The position numbers and the translations under genes were made by a program. Below the pieces are notes generated by a model, which saw only the letters and a list, made by a program, of their open reading frames with translations, was not told the origin of the DNA and ran no database searches. From Phycisphaeraceae bacterium (GTDB lineage: Bacteria; Planctomycetota; Phycisphaerae; Phycisphaerales; UBA1924), in NCBI GenBank assembly GCA_019636795.1, contig JAHBWW010000002.1, positions 248,001 to 312,000 on the forward strand: 64,000 nucleotides of DNA, written 5' to 3'. Positions 8,555 to 17,367 of this stretch are shown one piece after another. Numbering within the stretch: position 1 is the first letter of the stretch; every line of letters starts with the position of its first letter.

Positions 8555-9811
8555 TCAGGGTTGCCCGGATGCAACCCCTGCCGTGCCACGACCCCGGGTG
8601 AGTGTGCGTTCGAGAGCGGCGATACGCCCGAAGTGCTTCTCGAAGAGCGCGACATGAAACTGCGGGTCGAACTGGCGACTGGGTGCGCTGTTGAGTTCTT
8701 CGAGATAGCGGCGCAGAGCATCGGGCGATGTGCGAGCCAGATGTGTGAAAAGGATGTAACTCTGGCTGTAGATGGCATCGCCGAGTTCATCCGCGCCTTC
8801 GAGCCCGGCAGGAACCGAAACGACCTGTCGCAGCGGGAGCGCCCGACCTTCGCGCACGAGGCGGTCGAACGAGTCTTCACGCTCGTGGTACTGGTGTCTC
8901 GGGCCAAAAGCGTGCTCGGGTTGTGCCGTCTCGAACGCGGTCGCCAACCCTTCGCTGACCCAGAAGGGATAGACCTTGCCCAGACTCTGGAGGCGTGTGT
9001 TGTAGGCCAGCAGGTGGACGGCTTCGTGAATCGTCTTGGCGCTGGCCAGTCGCTCGGCGTGCTCATCGAGGCGCAAACGCCCGGCGGCGACATCGGCTTC
9101 GAGTCGGTCTGCGGCCTCGGTCAGGGCGTCGGCCATGGCGGTCCATCCTGAGTTCTGCGCGGCCTTGGCTCGCTCACGCGTCTCGGCGACCTGCGTCTCG
9201 TGTGCGTCAAGTCGTGCGTGCGCCTGTCGGATGGCTGGCGATTGGCGATCATCGAAAAGCACGACCCTGTTGGCTTGCGTCGCGAAGTATCCGCCAGCCC
9301 AGGGGGCATTGACTTTGTCCTCGTTGGACGCGAACTGCGAGTATTGATCGTGATCGCTGAACATCACGCACAGGAGCTTGAACTCGGACGGGAGGATCGG
9401 CATGCCGATCTGATCGACGAATCGCAGGTATTGATGGCGCGTGCGTTCAAGGAGAGAGATCTTTGATCGCGTCCAGGCGGCATCGCAATCGGACAGGACG
9501 ACGAAGTTCGCGCTCTCGTAGCGGTGCATGCGCGTGCCGACGCGAGCCATCGCTCGTTCGATGGCGCGCTCATCGGGCGGGAGCGTGAAGTCGCGGCGTT
9601 GATGCAGTTGATGCAGCGTCTGAGCAGCGCGAAGACGATATCGATCATCATCGGCCAGCCGCCGCAGCGTGCGGTCGGCGCGAGCAAGATCGCCGGCCTG
9701 AATCATCTGGCCAACCTGGGCGAAAGGATCGGTCATTTCAGCGCGCACGGTCGATGCAGCGAGCACGAAGGCTGCGAGCATTGCAATGATGGACCGGGCG
9801 CACGACACCAC
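8555..9811 (-). CDS. DUF1570-type secreted peptidase-like protein
   Basis: A 418-residue exported protein (signal peptide to about residue 24, ending STVRAE). The core follows the DUF1570 pattern: SANFVVLSDCD, a FVDQIGMPILPSEFKLLCVMF block, then a gluzincin-like centre, KTIHEAVHLLAYN (HExxH) followed by PFWVSEGLATAFE, whose Glu could be the third zinc ligand. An Ala/Glu/Arg-rich helical insert (residues ~200-255) precedes the HExxH. It is therefore probably a periplasmic metallopeptidase, although activity for this family is not established. Such proteins are common in planctomycetes. Confidence 0.75.
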   Translation of the reverse strand: MVSCARSIIAMLAAFVLAASTVRAEMTDPFAQVGQMIQAGDLARADRTLRRLADDDRYRLRAAQTLHQLHQRRDFTLPPDERAIERAMARVGTRMHRYESANFVVLSDCDAAWTRSKISLLERTRHQYLRFVDQIGMPILPSEFKLLCVMFSDHDQYSQFASNEDKVNAPWAGGYFATQANRVVLFDDRQSPAIRQAHARLDAHETQVAETRERAKAAQNSGWTAMADALTEAADRLEADVAAGRLRLDEHAERLASAKTIHEAVHLLAYNTRLQSLGKVYPFWVSEGLATAFETAQPEHAFGPRHQYHEREDSFDRLVREGRALPLRQVVSVPAGLEGADELGDAIYSQSYILFTHLARTSPDALRRYLEELNSAPSRQFDPQFHVALFEKHFGRIAALERTLTRGRGTAGVASGQP

Positions 9812-9937
9812 ATCTCACCATCGACCGCTGCGGAGGGGGGTTCCCACTGTCAACCGGTTCGAGAGTCGCAGCGAGGTCGGTTTGTGACGGTTGTAACGCC
9901 TCTCCACGCGAACGAGGCAGCCGAGGTCTGCGGGCGA

Positions 9938-10720
9938 TCAATCCAGCGACAAGGCCAGGGAACGCGCTTGCCAGAGGCACTGTTCGGGCGTCGGGGGGTT
10001 CGACAGGTCAATATCGAGGTACTTCCCGCGATCGTGGTCGCTGTTGAGAATGATCGCGTTGGGCGGGACCAGTTCGATGCCGCTGGGGGCATACTGGTGC
10101 CCGAGGATGAACATTGTGATCCCCCACCGTTCGACAAGGTCTTCAAGTTGCTCAGCGTCGTAACTTCGGCCCCAGACCATGACGTGGGCTGAGCCTTTGC
10201 GGGGTTCGTAGTCGTCGGGGGTGAGATCGCGTTCGAGAATGGTGGCGTCGAATCGGCCCATAACAGCGGTCCCCGGCAGGCTGTGGGCGCAGAGAATGTC
10301 GCCGCGCGTGGTGTGACATCGCAAGGCGAGCGGCATCGAGCGGACAAACTCGTTGATGGCCCCGATAACGTCTTCAGCTTCATCGCCGAAGGTGTGTCTG
10401 ATGCCGTCGTTGAAAGCTTCGACGACGCGTATGCCGTTTTTGACGATGCCGGAGCCGACGATCTGCGCCAGTTCGTGGTTGGCCAGAAGAGTATGGACGT
10501 GTTCGGGGAAGTCGGCTTTGAGTTGAGCCACACGCGTCAGGGCGCGATAGCTGAAGTCCACTTCGCCCAGGAGTTGATCGGGGTGGATGATTTCGTGAAG
10601 CGTCAGGTGGGCGGGCGGGCGTTCGGAGTTCATGCCTGAGGCTTCGATCAGGCGCATGAAATGCAGCGGATTGTCGTGCAGGTCGCCGGTCGCGATCAGA
10701 CGCCCCGGAGCGGAAATCAC
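9938..10720 (-). CDS. Calcineurin-like metallophosphoesterase
   Basis: A 260-residue cytoplasmic protein with the binuclear metallophosphatase motifs: ATGDLHDN near the N-terminus (GDxHG-like), LLANHEL (GNHE-like), and the late pair CAHSLPG and LGHQYAPSG supplying metal-binding His. The target, protein Ser/Thr phosphate or nucleotide, cannot be told. A GTG at 10720 is the most upstream in-frame start and begins just before the first motif; no good ribosome-binding site is visible. It follows the Ser/Thr kinase gene on the same strand, so the two could act on the same substrates, which is inference only. Confidence 0.8.
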   Translation of the reverse strand: MISAPGRLIATGDLHDNPLHFMRLIEASGMNSERPPAHLTLHEIIHPDQLLGEVDFSYRALTRVAQLKADFPEHVHTLLANHELAQIVGSGIVKNGIRVVEAFNDGIRHTFGDEAEDVIGAINEFVRSMPLALRCHTTRGDILCAHSLPGTAVMGRFDATILERDLTPDDYEPRKGSAHVMVWGRSYDAEQLEDLVERWGITMFILGHQYAPSGIELVPPNAIILNSDHDRGKYLDIDLSNPPTPEQCLWQARSLALSLD

Positions 10721-10834
10721 GTCGATGGATCGGCATCGGCACGCGGCGTCACGATTCGCGCTCGCCCCGTCGAGCAGTGCCCGGCGGACGGCCTGAGGAT
10801 CCCGCAGGTCGATCGAAGCGAAGCGGGAAATCGA

Positions 10835-11740
10835 TCAGCCCTCCGAAACGGATGGCATGTCTGAACCCGACGAGTTGCGGTCGTTGCTCGCCAGAAGAAT
10901 GCCAAGGATGAGTTCAAGTCGGTCGGCCACAAACTGCATGTCAGGCGGGCGCTTCTCGGGGTTTACCTCGACGCACTGCATGATGAGTTCGTTGAGTTTG
11001 GGTTGAATCCGCGAGTTGATCTCGATGGCCGGCTTGGGCTTCTCGATCAGGTTGTCATCGAGCGACCCGACCAGCGAGTTTCCCTTGGCCAGCGCCGTCG
11101 GGATGTGACGCCGCGTCAGCGTCCAGTACATTGTCGCGCCGAGGTTATAGATGTCGGTCTTGGCTGTAATCTCGCGGCGATGCACCTGCTCGGGAGCGAT
11201 GTAGTCGGGAGTGCCCTGAATACGTTCCTTGATCGTTCCCGCACGACAGGACTGCCCAAGGTCGATGATCTTGGCTTCGCCCTGATCGGAAACGACGATG
11301 TTGTTCGGCTTCATGTCCGCGTGCACAAACCCGCGGCTGTGCATGTGGGCCAGACCCCGAGCGGTCTGCTTGAAGATGTTGACTGCCTCTTCAAAAGTCT
11401 TCGGCGGATGAACTTCGAGGCTCTGCCCGTCGACCAGTTCCATGATGAGGAACAACTCTTTGACCGAAAGAAGTGAGCCTTTCTTCTTGATGAGTTTGGG
11501 GATGGCCCGGACGCTCGGATGATCAAGCTCCTGGGCGATTTTGTACTCGGCTTCGGCCTGATCGAGAAAACGCTGGTCCTTTGGGTTGGACTTCTCGACG
11601 TGCTTGAGAGCCCAGACCTGCTTGTTCTTGACGTCCTGGACGAGGTAAATGATCGATGCTGCACCGCGTCCGATTTCGGACATGACGCGGTAGCCCTCGA
11701 TGAGATCACCTTTCTGCTTCGGTTGCGGGCCTTCGCTCAT
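10835..11740 (-). CDS. Serine/threonine protein kinase (Hanks type)
   Basis: A 301-residue soluble kinase made of little more than the catalytic domain. Visible are the Gly-rich loop IGRGAASIIYLV, Lys46 in WALKHVEK, the catalytic loop HADMKPNN (HxD instead of HRD), the metal motif as DLG rather than DFG, and TPDYIAPEQV for the APE motif. All catalytic residues are present, so it is likely active. There is no transmembrane segment or extracellular sensor, unusual for planctomycete kinases. The start at 11740 (MSEGPQ) is preceded by ACAGGAGT and places the kinase fold directly after a short tail. Confidence 0.9.
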   Translation of the reverse strand: MSEGPQPKQKGDLIEGYRVMSEIGRGAASIIYLVQDVKNKQVWALKHVEKSNPKDQRFLDQAEAEYKIAQELDHPSVRAIPKLIKKKGSLLSVKELFLIMELVDGQSLEVHPPKTFEEAVNIFKQTARGLAHMHSRGFVHADMKPNNIVVSDQGEAKIIDLGQSCRAGTIKERIQGTPDYIAPEQVHRREITAKTDIYNLGATMYWTLTRRHIPTALAKGNSLVGSLDDNLIEKPKPAIEINSRIQPKLNELIMQCVEVNPEKRPPDMQFVADRLELILGILLASNDRNSSGSDMPSVSEG

Positions 11741-11957
11741 GAGTCTCGATCCACTCCTGTGATCCAAACGCTCACCAATCAAATCGGACACATCGAGGAT
11801 GTTGCCGCACAACCACCCGACATTGACCCGATGCTACGAGAGTCAACGACGCAGATGCCGCCATATTAGCGCGCCAAGGCACAAAAGGTTGCAGACGTGC
11901 GCCGGGGGATTGGAGTTTGGCAGAACGGTTCGCACCTGGAAAGGGCGGGGGCCGGAC

Positions 11958-12617
11958 TTAGCGCATGCCTTCAAGGTACTGCCTGAACGCGGCCTCGGGG
12001 AAGTACCGCCCCGGACTCGACGACTCAGCGATGTCCTTCTGGAGCAAAATGCGGTCGGGCGGGATGTTCAGCTCGCGCGAGAGTGCTGCGACGAGTTGCG
12101 CAAGCCGGCGCACCTGAAGATCGGGGAATGCACGGCGGTTGCCGTCGCCGACGACACAGATGCCGATTGCCCGACGGTTGTACATCTCGGCGTCCGGGCC
12201 GATGGCGTGCGCGCCGGCCAACTGGTCCAACCAGCGATACCCGACATGAATATCGCCTTCGCCCATGCCCGATCCGTTGCCAATCACGAAGTGATAACCA
12301 AGCCCGAGCAGGTTGCCCCGGCGGTGCTCTTCCTCGATCGACTTGGGTGAACCGAACGGCGAAGCGCTGTGATGAATCACAATTGCGTCCCAGCGCTGCG
12401 GCTCGACCTCAGTCCGCGTTCGGAAGATCGACTCGACCGAAGATCCCCCGGCCACCGCAACCATCGGCGACAGAGTCAGCCCCCCGAGCGACGGCGCCTT
12501 GCCCTGCCCGAGAAGGAACAACAGGCCCGTCACTGCAGACATCGACGCAGCGAGCGCACCCCAGACCACCCTGGTCCGACGCGAAGATTTTTGCTTGCTG
12601 CGAGAGGAACGTGACAT
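11958..12617 (-). CDS. Amidase_2/PGRP-fold protein, probably lacking zinc ligands
   Basis: A 219-residue envelope protein with a basic N-terminus and one transmembrane or signal-anchor segment (residues ~17-38). The domain from residue ~75 follows the N-acetylmuramoyl-L-alanine amidase fold: AIVIHHSASPFG, LGYHFVIGNG, a HVGYRW block and AIGICVVGDGN. In active members the second and third zinc ligands lie in an xHxD...CPG or DPG segment. Here that segment reads LLQKDIAESSSPGRYF, with Gln for His and Ser for Cys/Asp. The fold is clear; catalysis is doubtful. Confidence 0.8.
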   Translation of the reverse strand: MSRSSRSKQKSSRRTRVVWGALAASMSAVTGLLFLLGQGKAPSLGGLTLSPMVAVAGGSSVESIFRTRTEVEPQRWDAIVIHHSASPFGSPKSIEEEHRRGNLLGLGYHFVIGNGSGMGEGDIHVGYRWLDQLAGAHAIGPDAEMYNRRAIGICVVGDGNRRAFPDLQVRRLAQLVAALSRELNIPPDRILLQKDIAESSSPGRYFPEAAFRQYLEGMR

Positions 12618-12840
12618 GCTGCTGCTCTCTTCGACTGAAATTCACCCGAGGCTGATAAACACGACTCTCTTTTTTCGGCACAAATTGCGTCACGTCGGCA
12701 GAAAACGCAGAGTCTGCCACGGTTCACGGTCTTGATTCTACCACATGTTGCCGGGCAAGACCTCTATGAAATGAACATGAAGTGCGCGCATCCACAAGAT
12801 ATGGGACCACGATGCACAATTCGGTAGCCCGAAAATTTTT

Positions 12841-13077
12841 TCAATCGCGCGTGATCAGGCGCCCGCGCAGGTTCGGCCGGCGCCTGCCAAACTCGTCCAT
12901 CAGGAACGACGGATCATCCTGATCGCGCACCCGGTCGTACCGGTGAAACTGGCTTCGGTCCTCGTCGCTGGTCAGCAGCGGCTTGCGGCAACCCGTGGCC
13001 GAAGCGCACAGCAACACCGCGACCACAATGAAGCCCACTACACGCACAGCAGTCGATCGTTCAGGAATGCATTTCAC
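12841..13077 (-). CDS. Small lipoprotein, function unknown
   Basis: A 78-residue product with a convincing lipoprotein signal (KCIPER, hydrophobic VVGFIVVAVLL, then ATGC) and a charged, Arg/Asp-rich mature part ending RGRLITRD. The start is uncertain. The GTG at 13077 gives a normal signal length, but no ribosome-binding site is seen and a terminator-like hairpin ends just before it. An ATG at 13149 would place the hairpin inside the coding region. Function is unknown. Confidence 0.5.
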   Translation of the reverse strand: MKCIPERSTAVRVVGFIVVAVLLCASATGCRKPLLTSDEDRSQFHRYDRVRDQDDPSFLMDEFGRRRPNLRGRLITRD

Positions 13078-13115
13078 AAAAACAGTGTACCGCCCCGGTA
13101 GCGGAGCGGCACACT
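13078..13115 (-). terminator. Rho-independent-type terminator after trmL operon
   Basis: On the minus strand a 10-bp stem (13106-13115 pairing with 13084-13093, one G-T pair) is followed immediately by five T. It lies ~125 bp after the trmL stop, so it would end the thioredoxin-thioredoxin-trmL transcript. Confidence 0.6.
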
Positions 13116-13238
13116 GATGGAGAGAGGAGGAGAGATTGCAATTCGTCACTTATTCACCCTTCTGTACGCCCGCAGACGCGCGATTGTTCGATTTCATGCA
13201 AAATCTGCGCTATGTTCGAATTTAGTTCGTGCTTATCT

Positions 13239-13778
13239 CTAGTGATTTTCCGGACCAATACCTAACTCATTCCTTGCAAGTAGCTGATACATACCAACGT
13301 ACACCGTACTCGCGACGACCGAAGCCAGATTGAGTGAACGTTCACCGGGCACCATGGGAAGCCCGATACATCGGTTCGAATATCGATCGATCAGGTCCAG
13401 AGGCAGGCCGCGCGATTCGCGACCGAACACGAGGTAGTCCCCGCGCTGGAATGAGACATCAAAGACACATCGATCGGTCCGTGTCGTGAGGAGCCAGAGT
13501 CGATTCGGCGATACTTGGGTATTGTTCAGGAAATCATCGAATGTGGCGTGCTCGTGTAGATCGAGGCGTGGCCAGTAATCGAGCCCGGCGCGCCGGCAGG
13601 CTTTCTCGGAGAGTTCGAACCCGAGCGGATGAATCAGGTGCAAGGCCGAGCGGGTGGCCACGCAGGTCCGCCCGATGTTGCCGGTGTTGTTTGGAATCTC
13701 GGGCTCGTGCAGCACGATGTTGAACAGCGGGCTGCTCGAGGGATCAAGAAAAGATTGCAACGGAGGCGAAAGCGTCAT
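13239..13778 (-). CDS. trmL: tRNA (cytidine/uridine(34)-2'-O)-methyltransferase
   Basis: Methylates the wobble ribose of certain tRNA-Leu species using SAM. It is a minimal SPOUT enzyme of 179 residues. Signatures include NNTGNIGRTC, HLIHPLGF, YLVFGRESRGLP and GERSLNLASVVA, the last two forming the trefoil-knot SAM site. The ATG at 13778 overlaps the stop of the upstream thioredoxin-like gene by four bases (ATGA), so translation is probably coupled. Confidence 0.93.
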   Translation of the reverse strand: MTLSPPLQSFLDPSSSPLFNIVLHEPEIPNNTGNIGRTCVATRSALHLIHPLGFELSEKACRRAGLDYWPRLDLHEHATFDDFLNNTQVSPNRLWLLTTRTDRCVFDVSFQRGDYLVFGRESRGLPLDLIDRYSNRCIGLPMVPGERSLNLASVVASTVYVGMYQLLARNELGIGPENH

Positions 13779-14968
13779 TCGCGGGCTTTGCGACGAGCTG
13801 CCACCCATGGATCAGCATTGACGATCTGTGTGACGATTGACTGGAATGTCGGCTCATGCGGATTGCCTTGCCAGCGGACGACGCCATCGCTGCTGATGAT
13901 CACGACATGAGGGATGCCGCGGGGCGAGAAGGCTCGATAGACGGTCTGCTTGTCGTCGTGGACGTAGTGGTAGCCTGGTTTCTTCCCTCGCAGGTACTCG
14001 CGGACCTTGGCTTCGTTTTCGCCCTGTCCCGAAACAGCGATGACTGCCAAATCGTCGGCGAAACGTTTCTGAAGCGACTCGAGCATCGGTGAAGCCTTGA
14101 TGCACGGGCCGCACCATGTCGCCCAGAAGTCCAGCAGTTGCACCTGGCCTTCGAGCGTCTTGGGCTTGGGCGTCAGCCACACTTCAGCCCCGAGCTGAAC
14201 GGGCAGAGGTTGCGACTGAAGATCTCGGGCGCCAGCGAGTTTCTCGGCGACATTGTGCTTGGGCCAGGTTGCGCTGGCAAACTGTGCGGCATCAGGACGC
14301 GCGGTTTGCGGTTCCTGGCTTGTCTGGCTTCGCCGTGCGCTGCGTTCCTGTTCACGGCGGTCCCTTTCGGCTTGTGCCTGCCGCGCCTGCTCACGCCGGG
14401 ATGAGGCTTCGAGCGCAGCCTCTCGCGTCTCGGCGATCAAAGCTCGAACCGCGCCCGGAGAATCGCGTTCGTCAAGGTCGGCAAAGCGGAGTTGACCCGC
14501 GCGATCGATGATGTAGGTATCGGGAAGGCCATCTGCCTGAAGCGCAGCGGCAAAGGCGCCGGTCACGTCATGAGCGATGAGAGTTGAGAAGAGGTCGGAA
14601 TCAAGCCGCTGCTGGGCGCCGTCCCAATGCTCTTGTGTGTGAACCGCCAGTGTAATGAGCCCCTTGCCTGCATGGGTTGTTTCGATGCGCTTGAGAGTCG
14701 GAGCCACTGCGCGGACGGATGCGGGTTCGGTGTTGTTCCAGAAGACAATGAGTACGACCTTGTCCTCAAGATCCGTCGGCTTGAGTGATTCGCCATTGCG
14801 CCAATCGGTCAAATGCGACAGGAGCCCGGCGTCGAAGGGCTGGAGTTCAGCAGCGTCGAGTTGAGCGCGCCTCACTTGGTCACCTTCGCGACGGAGGCGA
14901 GAGTCGTCCAGAGGCTGCGCGATGGCGAGAGATGCACCCAGCAGGGTCGCGGCAAGCATGAACATCAT
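13775..14968 (-). CDS. Exported double thioredoxin-domain protein (TlpA-like, one active site)
   Basis: A 397-residue exported protein (signal peptide ending SLAIAQ). Two thioredoxin-like domains are separated by an Arg/Gln/Glu-rich helical linker (residues ~185-235). The first (residues ~50-180) has VLIVFWNNTEPASVR where the CxxC would be, so it cannot do dithiol chemistry. The second has LLDFWATWCGPCIKASPML, the classic WCGPC centre, and a cis-Pro at GIPHVVII. It probably acts as a periplasmic reductase or isomerase. The gene overlaps the preceding paralogue and trmL by four bases on each side. Confidence 0.85.
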   Translation of the reverse strand: MMFMLAATLLGASLAIAQPLDDSRLRREGDQVRRAQLDAAELQPFDAGLLSHLTDWRNGESLKPTDLEDKVVLIVFWNNTEPASVRAVAPTLKRIETTHAGKGLITLAVHTQEHWDGAQQRLDSDLFSTLIAHDVTGAFAAALQADGLPDTYIIDRAGQLRFADLDERDSPGAVRALIAETREAALEASSRREQARQAQAERDRREQERSARRSQTSQEPQTARPDAAQFASATWPKHNVAEKLAGARDLQSQPLPVQLGAEVWLTPKPKTLEGQVQLLDFWATWCGPCIKASPMLESLQKRFADDLAVIAVSGQGENEAKVREYLRGKKPGYHYVHDDKQTVYRAFSPRGIPHVVIISSDGVVRWQGNPHEPTFQSIVTQIVNADPWVAARRKARE

Positions 14969-16341
14969 TCATCCCCTTCTTCGTCGATGACAGGCACCGG
15001 TGCGGATATCTGGTCGCGCAAGGCGCGGCGGTATTCCTCTTCGACTGCGCGTCGGGCTCGCACACCGGGATCAAGTCTGAGAACTTCATCGAGTGTGAAC
15101 TTGAACCATCGGCTCGATGCCGGGCCGTGCCAGCGAATGACACCATCGGAACTGATCACCGCGACATAGGGGCTTTGTGCGCCGTCGAGGACGTTGGTTT
15201 GTGCGCCATATTGCTGCCCGGAGACGAGTGCGGCTGAGAACTGGTTGGTGAAATCGGAAACGATCCAATGCTTGGGCGTGCGTGTCCTGACGAAGCCGGT
15301 CAGGTCCTCGATCCACTGTTCGGCTGTAACTGGAGGAGCGGGGTTCGCCTGCCAACGGTCGTTGGGGTTGTGCTGGGACGTCATGACGCCAAGCACGACC
15401 AGGTCTCGCCCGTGGGCTTGCTGAAGCAGGTTGGCTTCATTGAGGAATTGGTAACTGCGATAGACTTTGGGGTTGAAGAAATATGCGACAACGGCGCGGC
15501 CCTTGAACTCGGGCTTGGAAGGCAGGTACGCAGCATCCTCGAAAGCAGGCATCGAGCCCGGCGCGGGCGGCTGCTGCCCGAAATTCCTGCGGTTCGGATC
15601 GTCCGGCTCGGTCTTGGGCCACTTGACCTGAGCGAACTCTTCGGCTGATGGCACAAGGAAAGGTAACTCGGGGATGTCCGAAAGAACGACTTCCTTGCGG
15701 ATGTCCTGCGGACGGGCGAACTGCCGATCGGCCTCGGCCTGCTGGTCGCGCAAGGTTGCAGACATGTTGCGCGACTGCTCTTCAGTCTCGGCGACGAGTA
15801 TTTCGACTGCACGAGTGACGGCTGCGGTGTCAAGATCGGCAAACCGCATCTGCCCCGCGCGATCGATAATGTAAAAATCCGGATCCTCATCGATCAGCAA
15901 GGCGCTGCGAAACGCGCCCTTGGCGTCACGGGCGTACGGAATGGTGACGTTACGACGAGCGAGAACTGAGGCGGTGTCCGCCCAACCAGTGTCTGGGTGC
16001 ACGCCAATGACGATCAGGTCGTTCCCGAAACGCTCCTGAAGGCGCGTGACTGTCGCGAGCGGGCGCAGCGAGGTGGGCAGGTAGTTGGTGAAGGTGTAAA
16101 TGAGTACGACTTTGCCGCGCGTATTGGCCGCATCGAGTGCTTGGCCATCGGTCCAGTCCGAGAGAAGCTTCCAGTTGGCATGGTTGAAGGGTCGCAGTTC
16201 CATCCGGTCGAGAGCGATTCTGCGGTCACCTGTGCCCTCGCGTGCCAAGTCGTGTCCGGGAGATCGAACCACGGGCTGAGCGATTGCGACACCCGCGAAC
16301 AAACCCAAAGTCGCGAGAAGCATCCATTGCGTCTTCATCAT
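14965..16341 (-). CDS. Exported double thioredoxin-fold protein without CxxC
   Basis: A 458-residue paralogue of the next gene: signal peptide ending GVAIAQ, first thioredoxin-like domain (KVVLIYTFTNYLPTSLR at the active-site position), helical linker, second domain (AVVAYFFNPKVYRSYQF at the active-site position). The domain order, the block DFYIIDRAGQMRFADLD and the late PYVAVISSDGVIRWHG match the partner, so homology is clear, but neither domain has a cysteine pair. It is therefore likely a binding or scaffold partner. AGGGAG six bases before the ATG at 16341 selects the start. Its stop overlaps the next start as ATGA. Confidence 0.85.
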   Translation of the reverse strand: MMKTQWMLLATLGLFAGVAIAQPVVRSPGHDLAREGTGDRRIALDRMELRPFNHANWKLLSDWTDGQALDAANTRGKVVLIYTFTNYLPTSLRPLATVTRLQERFGNDLIVIGVHPDTGWADTASVLARRNVTIPYARDAKGAFRSALLIDEDPDFYIIDRAGQMRFADLDTAAVTRAVEILVAETEEQSRNMSATLRDQQAEADRQFARPQDIRKEVVLSDIPELPFLVPSAEEFAQVKWPKTEPDDPNRRNFGQQPPAPGSMPAFEDAAYLPSKPEFKGRAVVAYFFNPKVYRSYQFLNEANLLQQAHGRDLVVLGVMTSQHNPNDRWQANPAPPVTAEQWIEDLTGFVRTRTPKHWIVSDFTNQFSAALVSGQQYGAQTNVLDGAQSPYVAVISSDGVIRWHGPASSRWFKFTLDEVLRLDPGVRARRAVEEEYRRALRDQISAPVPVIDEEGDE

Positions 16342-16429
16342 CACGTTCTCCCTGTGCAGCGTCTAGCCGTGACCCGCGATGCGGACCGAACCACTGTATC
16401 CTAACCGCTACCAAGCCCTCAATGCCACT

Positions 16430-17281
16430 TTATTTGGAATCATTCCGCCCAAGGGCGTGTAAAGCGATTGCAACGGAAACCGAGACGTTCAGTGAGTCTA
16501 CCGCAGGATGCATGCCGATCCTGACGCGGTGATCGGCCAGGCGAGTGGCATGACCTGACAGGCCCGGGCCTTCGGCTCCGGCGATCAGGCAGACTCGTGC
16601 TGCGGCTGGAACCCGATCAATCGGCGTGGCTGAGGAATCCGGGCTCAGCGCCAGAATCGCAAACCCGGCCCTTCGGACTCGCTCGATATCGGCCGGCCAG
16701 TCGAGACGGGCAAACGGGATATGCAGCATGTGCCCGATCGAAACACGCAAGGCTCGACGATACAGCGGATCGCAACAGCGCGGCGTGAGCAACATTCCCG
16801 GGGACTTGCCTCCGAGTGCTCGCAGGCAGCGGGCTATGCCGCCGACGTTGTCGTGATTGGCCAGATCCTCAAGAATTACCAGTGTTTTGGATACATCGAG
16901 CACCGCTTCAAGAGACCGATCGGGCCCTCGCAACCCGCAGGCGAGCACTCCACGGTGCATGTCGAACCCCACGATGCCCTCGAGTATCGAAGGCGGCCCG
17001 ACATAAACCGGGACTTGCCCGGGCAGACGTTCGAGAAGAGGTTCGAGGCTTTTTATCCTGCTTTCAGAGACGAGCACCGATTCGATGGTGTATGGCGAGG
17101 CCAGCAGTTGCTCGAAAACCAAATCCCCTTCAGCAAGAAAGCGGCCACCGGCAAGCCCAGTCGGGGTGGCATCGGTTCCGGCACCCGGATAGTGGCTGGC
17201 GCGAAGCCATGCGTCCTTCTGATTGCGGTACGGGTCAAGTTCGGTTTCGTCCAGATGTGAGATGGCGATGAAGTTAGGCAT
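16430..17281 (-). CDS. SpoU/TrmH-family RNA 2'-O-methyltransferase
   Basis: A 283-residue RNA ribose methylase. An N-terminal substrate-recognition region (residues ~1-115) precedes the SPOUT domain, which shows ILEDLANHDNVGGIARC, LIAGAEGPGLS and DSLNVSVSVAIALHAL, the three knot motifs binding SAM. The target (tRNA Gm18 or 23S rRNA) cannot be inferred. GGAG six bases before 17281 favours that ATG over the adjacent one at 17284. A longer reading frame overlapping uppP on the other strand is not family-like. Confidence 0.88.
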   Translation of the reverse strand: MPNFIAISHLDETELDPYRNQKDAWLRASHYPGAGTDATPTGLAGGRFLAEGDLVFEQLLASPYTIESVLVSESRIKSLEPLLERLPGQVPVYVGPPSILEGIVGFDMHRGVLACGLRGPDRSLEAVLDVSKTLVILEDLANHDNVGGIARCLRALGGKSPGMLLTPRCCDPLYRRALRVSIGHMLHIPFARLDWPADIERVRRAGFAILALSPDSSATPIDRVPAAARVCLIAGAEGPGLSGHATRLADHRVRIGMHPAVDSLNVSVSVAIALHALGRNDSK

Positions 17282-17367
17282 CATGAACTCCGGACCGAGG
17301 CCACGAACACTACAGTCAGCCCCCTTGCTGCGTCGATGTCGTGGCAGTATCGAACTTTGGAGTAGGC

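Noticed and set aside
8555-12617. A single kinase/phosphatase/amidase signalling operon
   Set aside because: Genes share a strand, but gaps of ~115-220 bp separate them and no overlaps or shared regulatory signals were seen; co-function is not supported.
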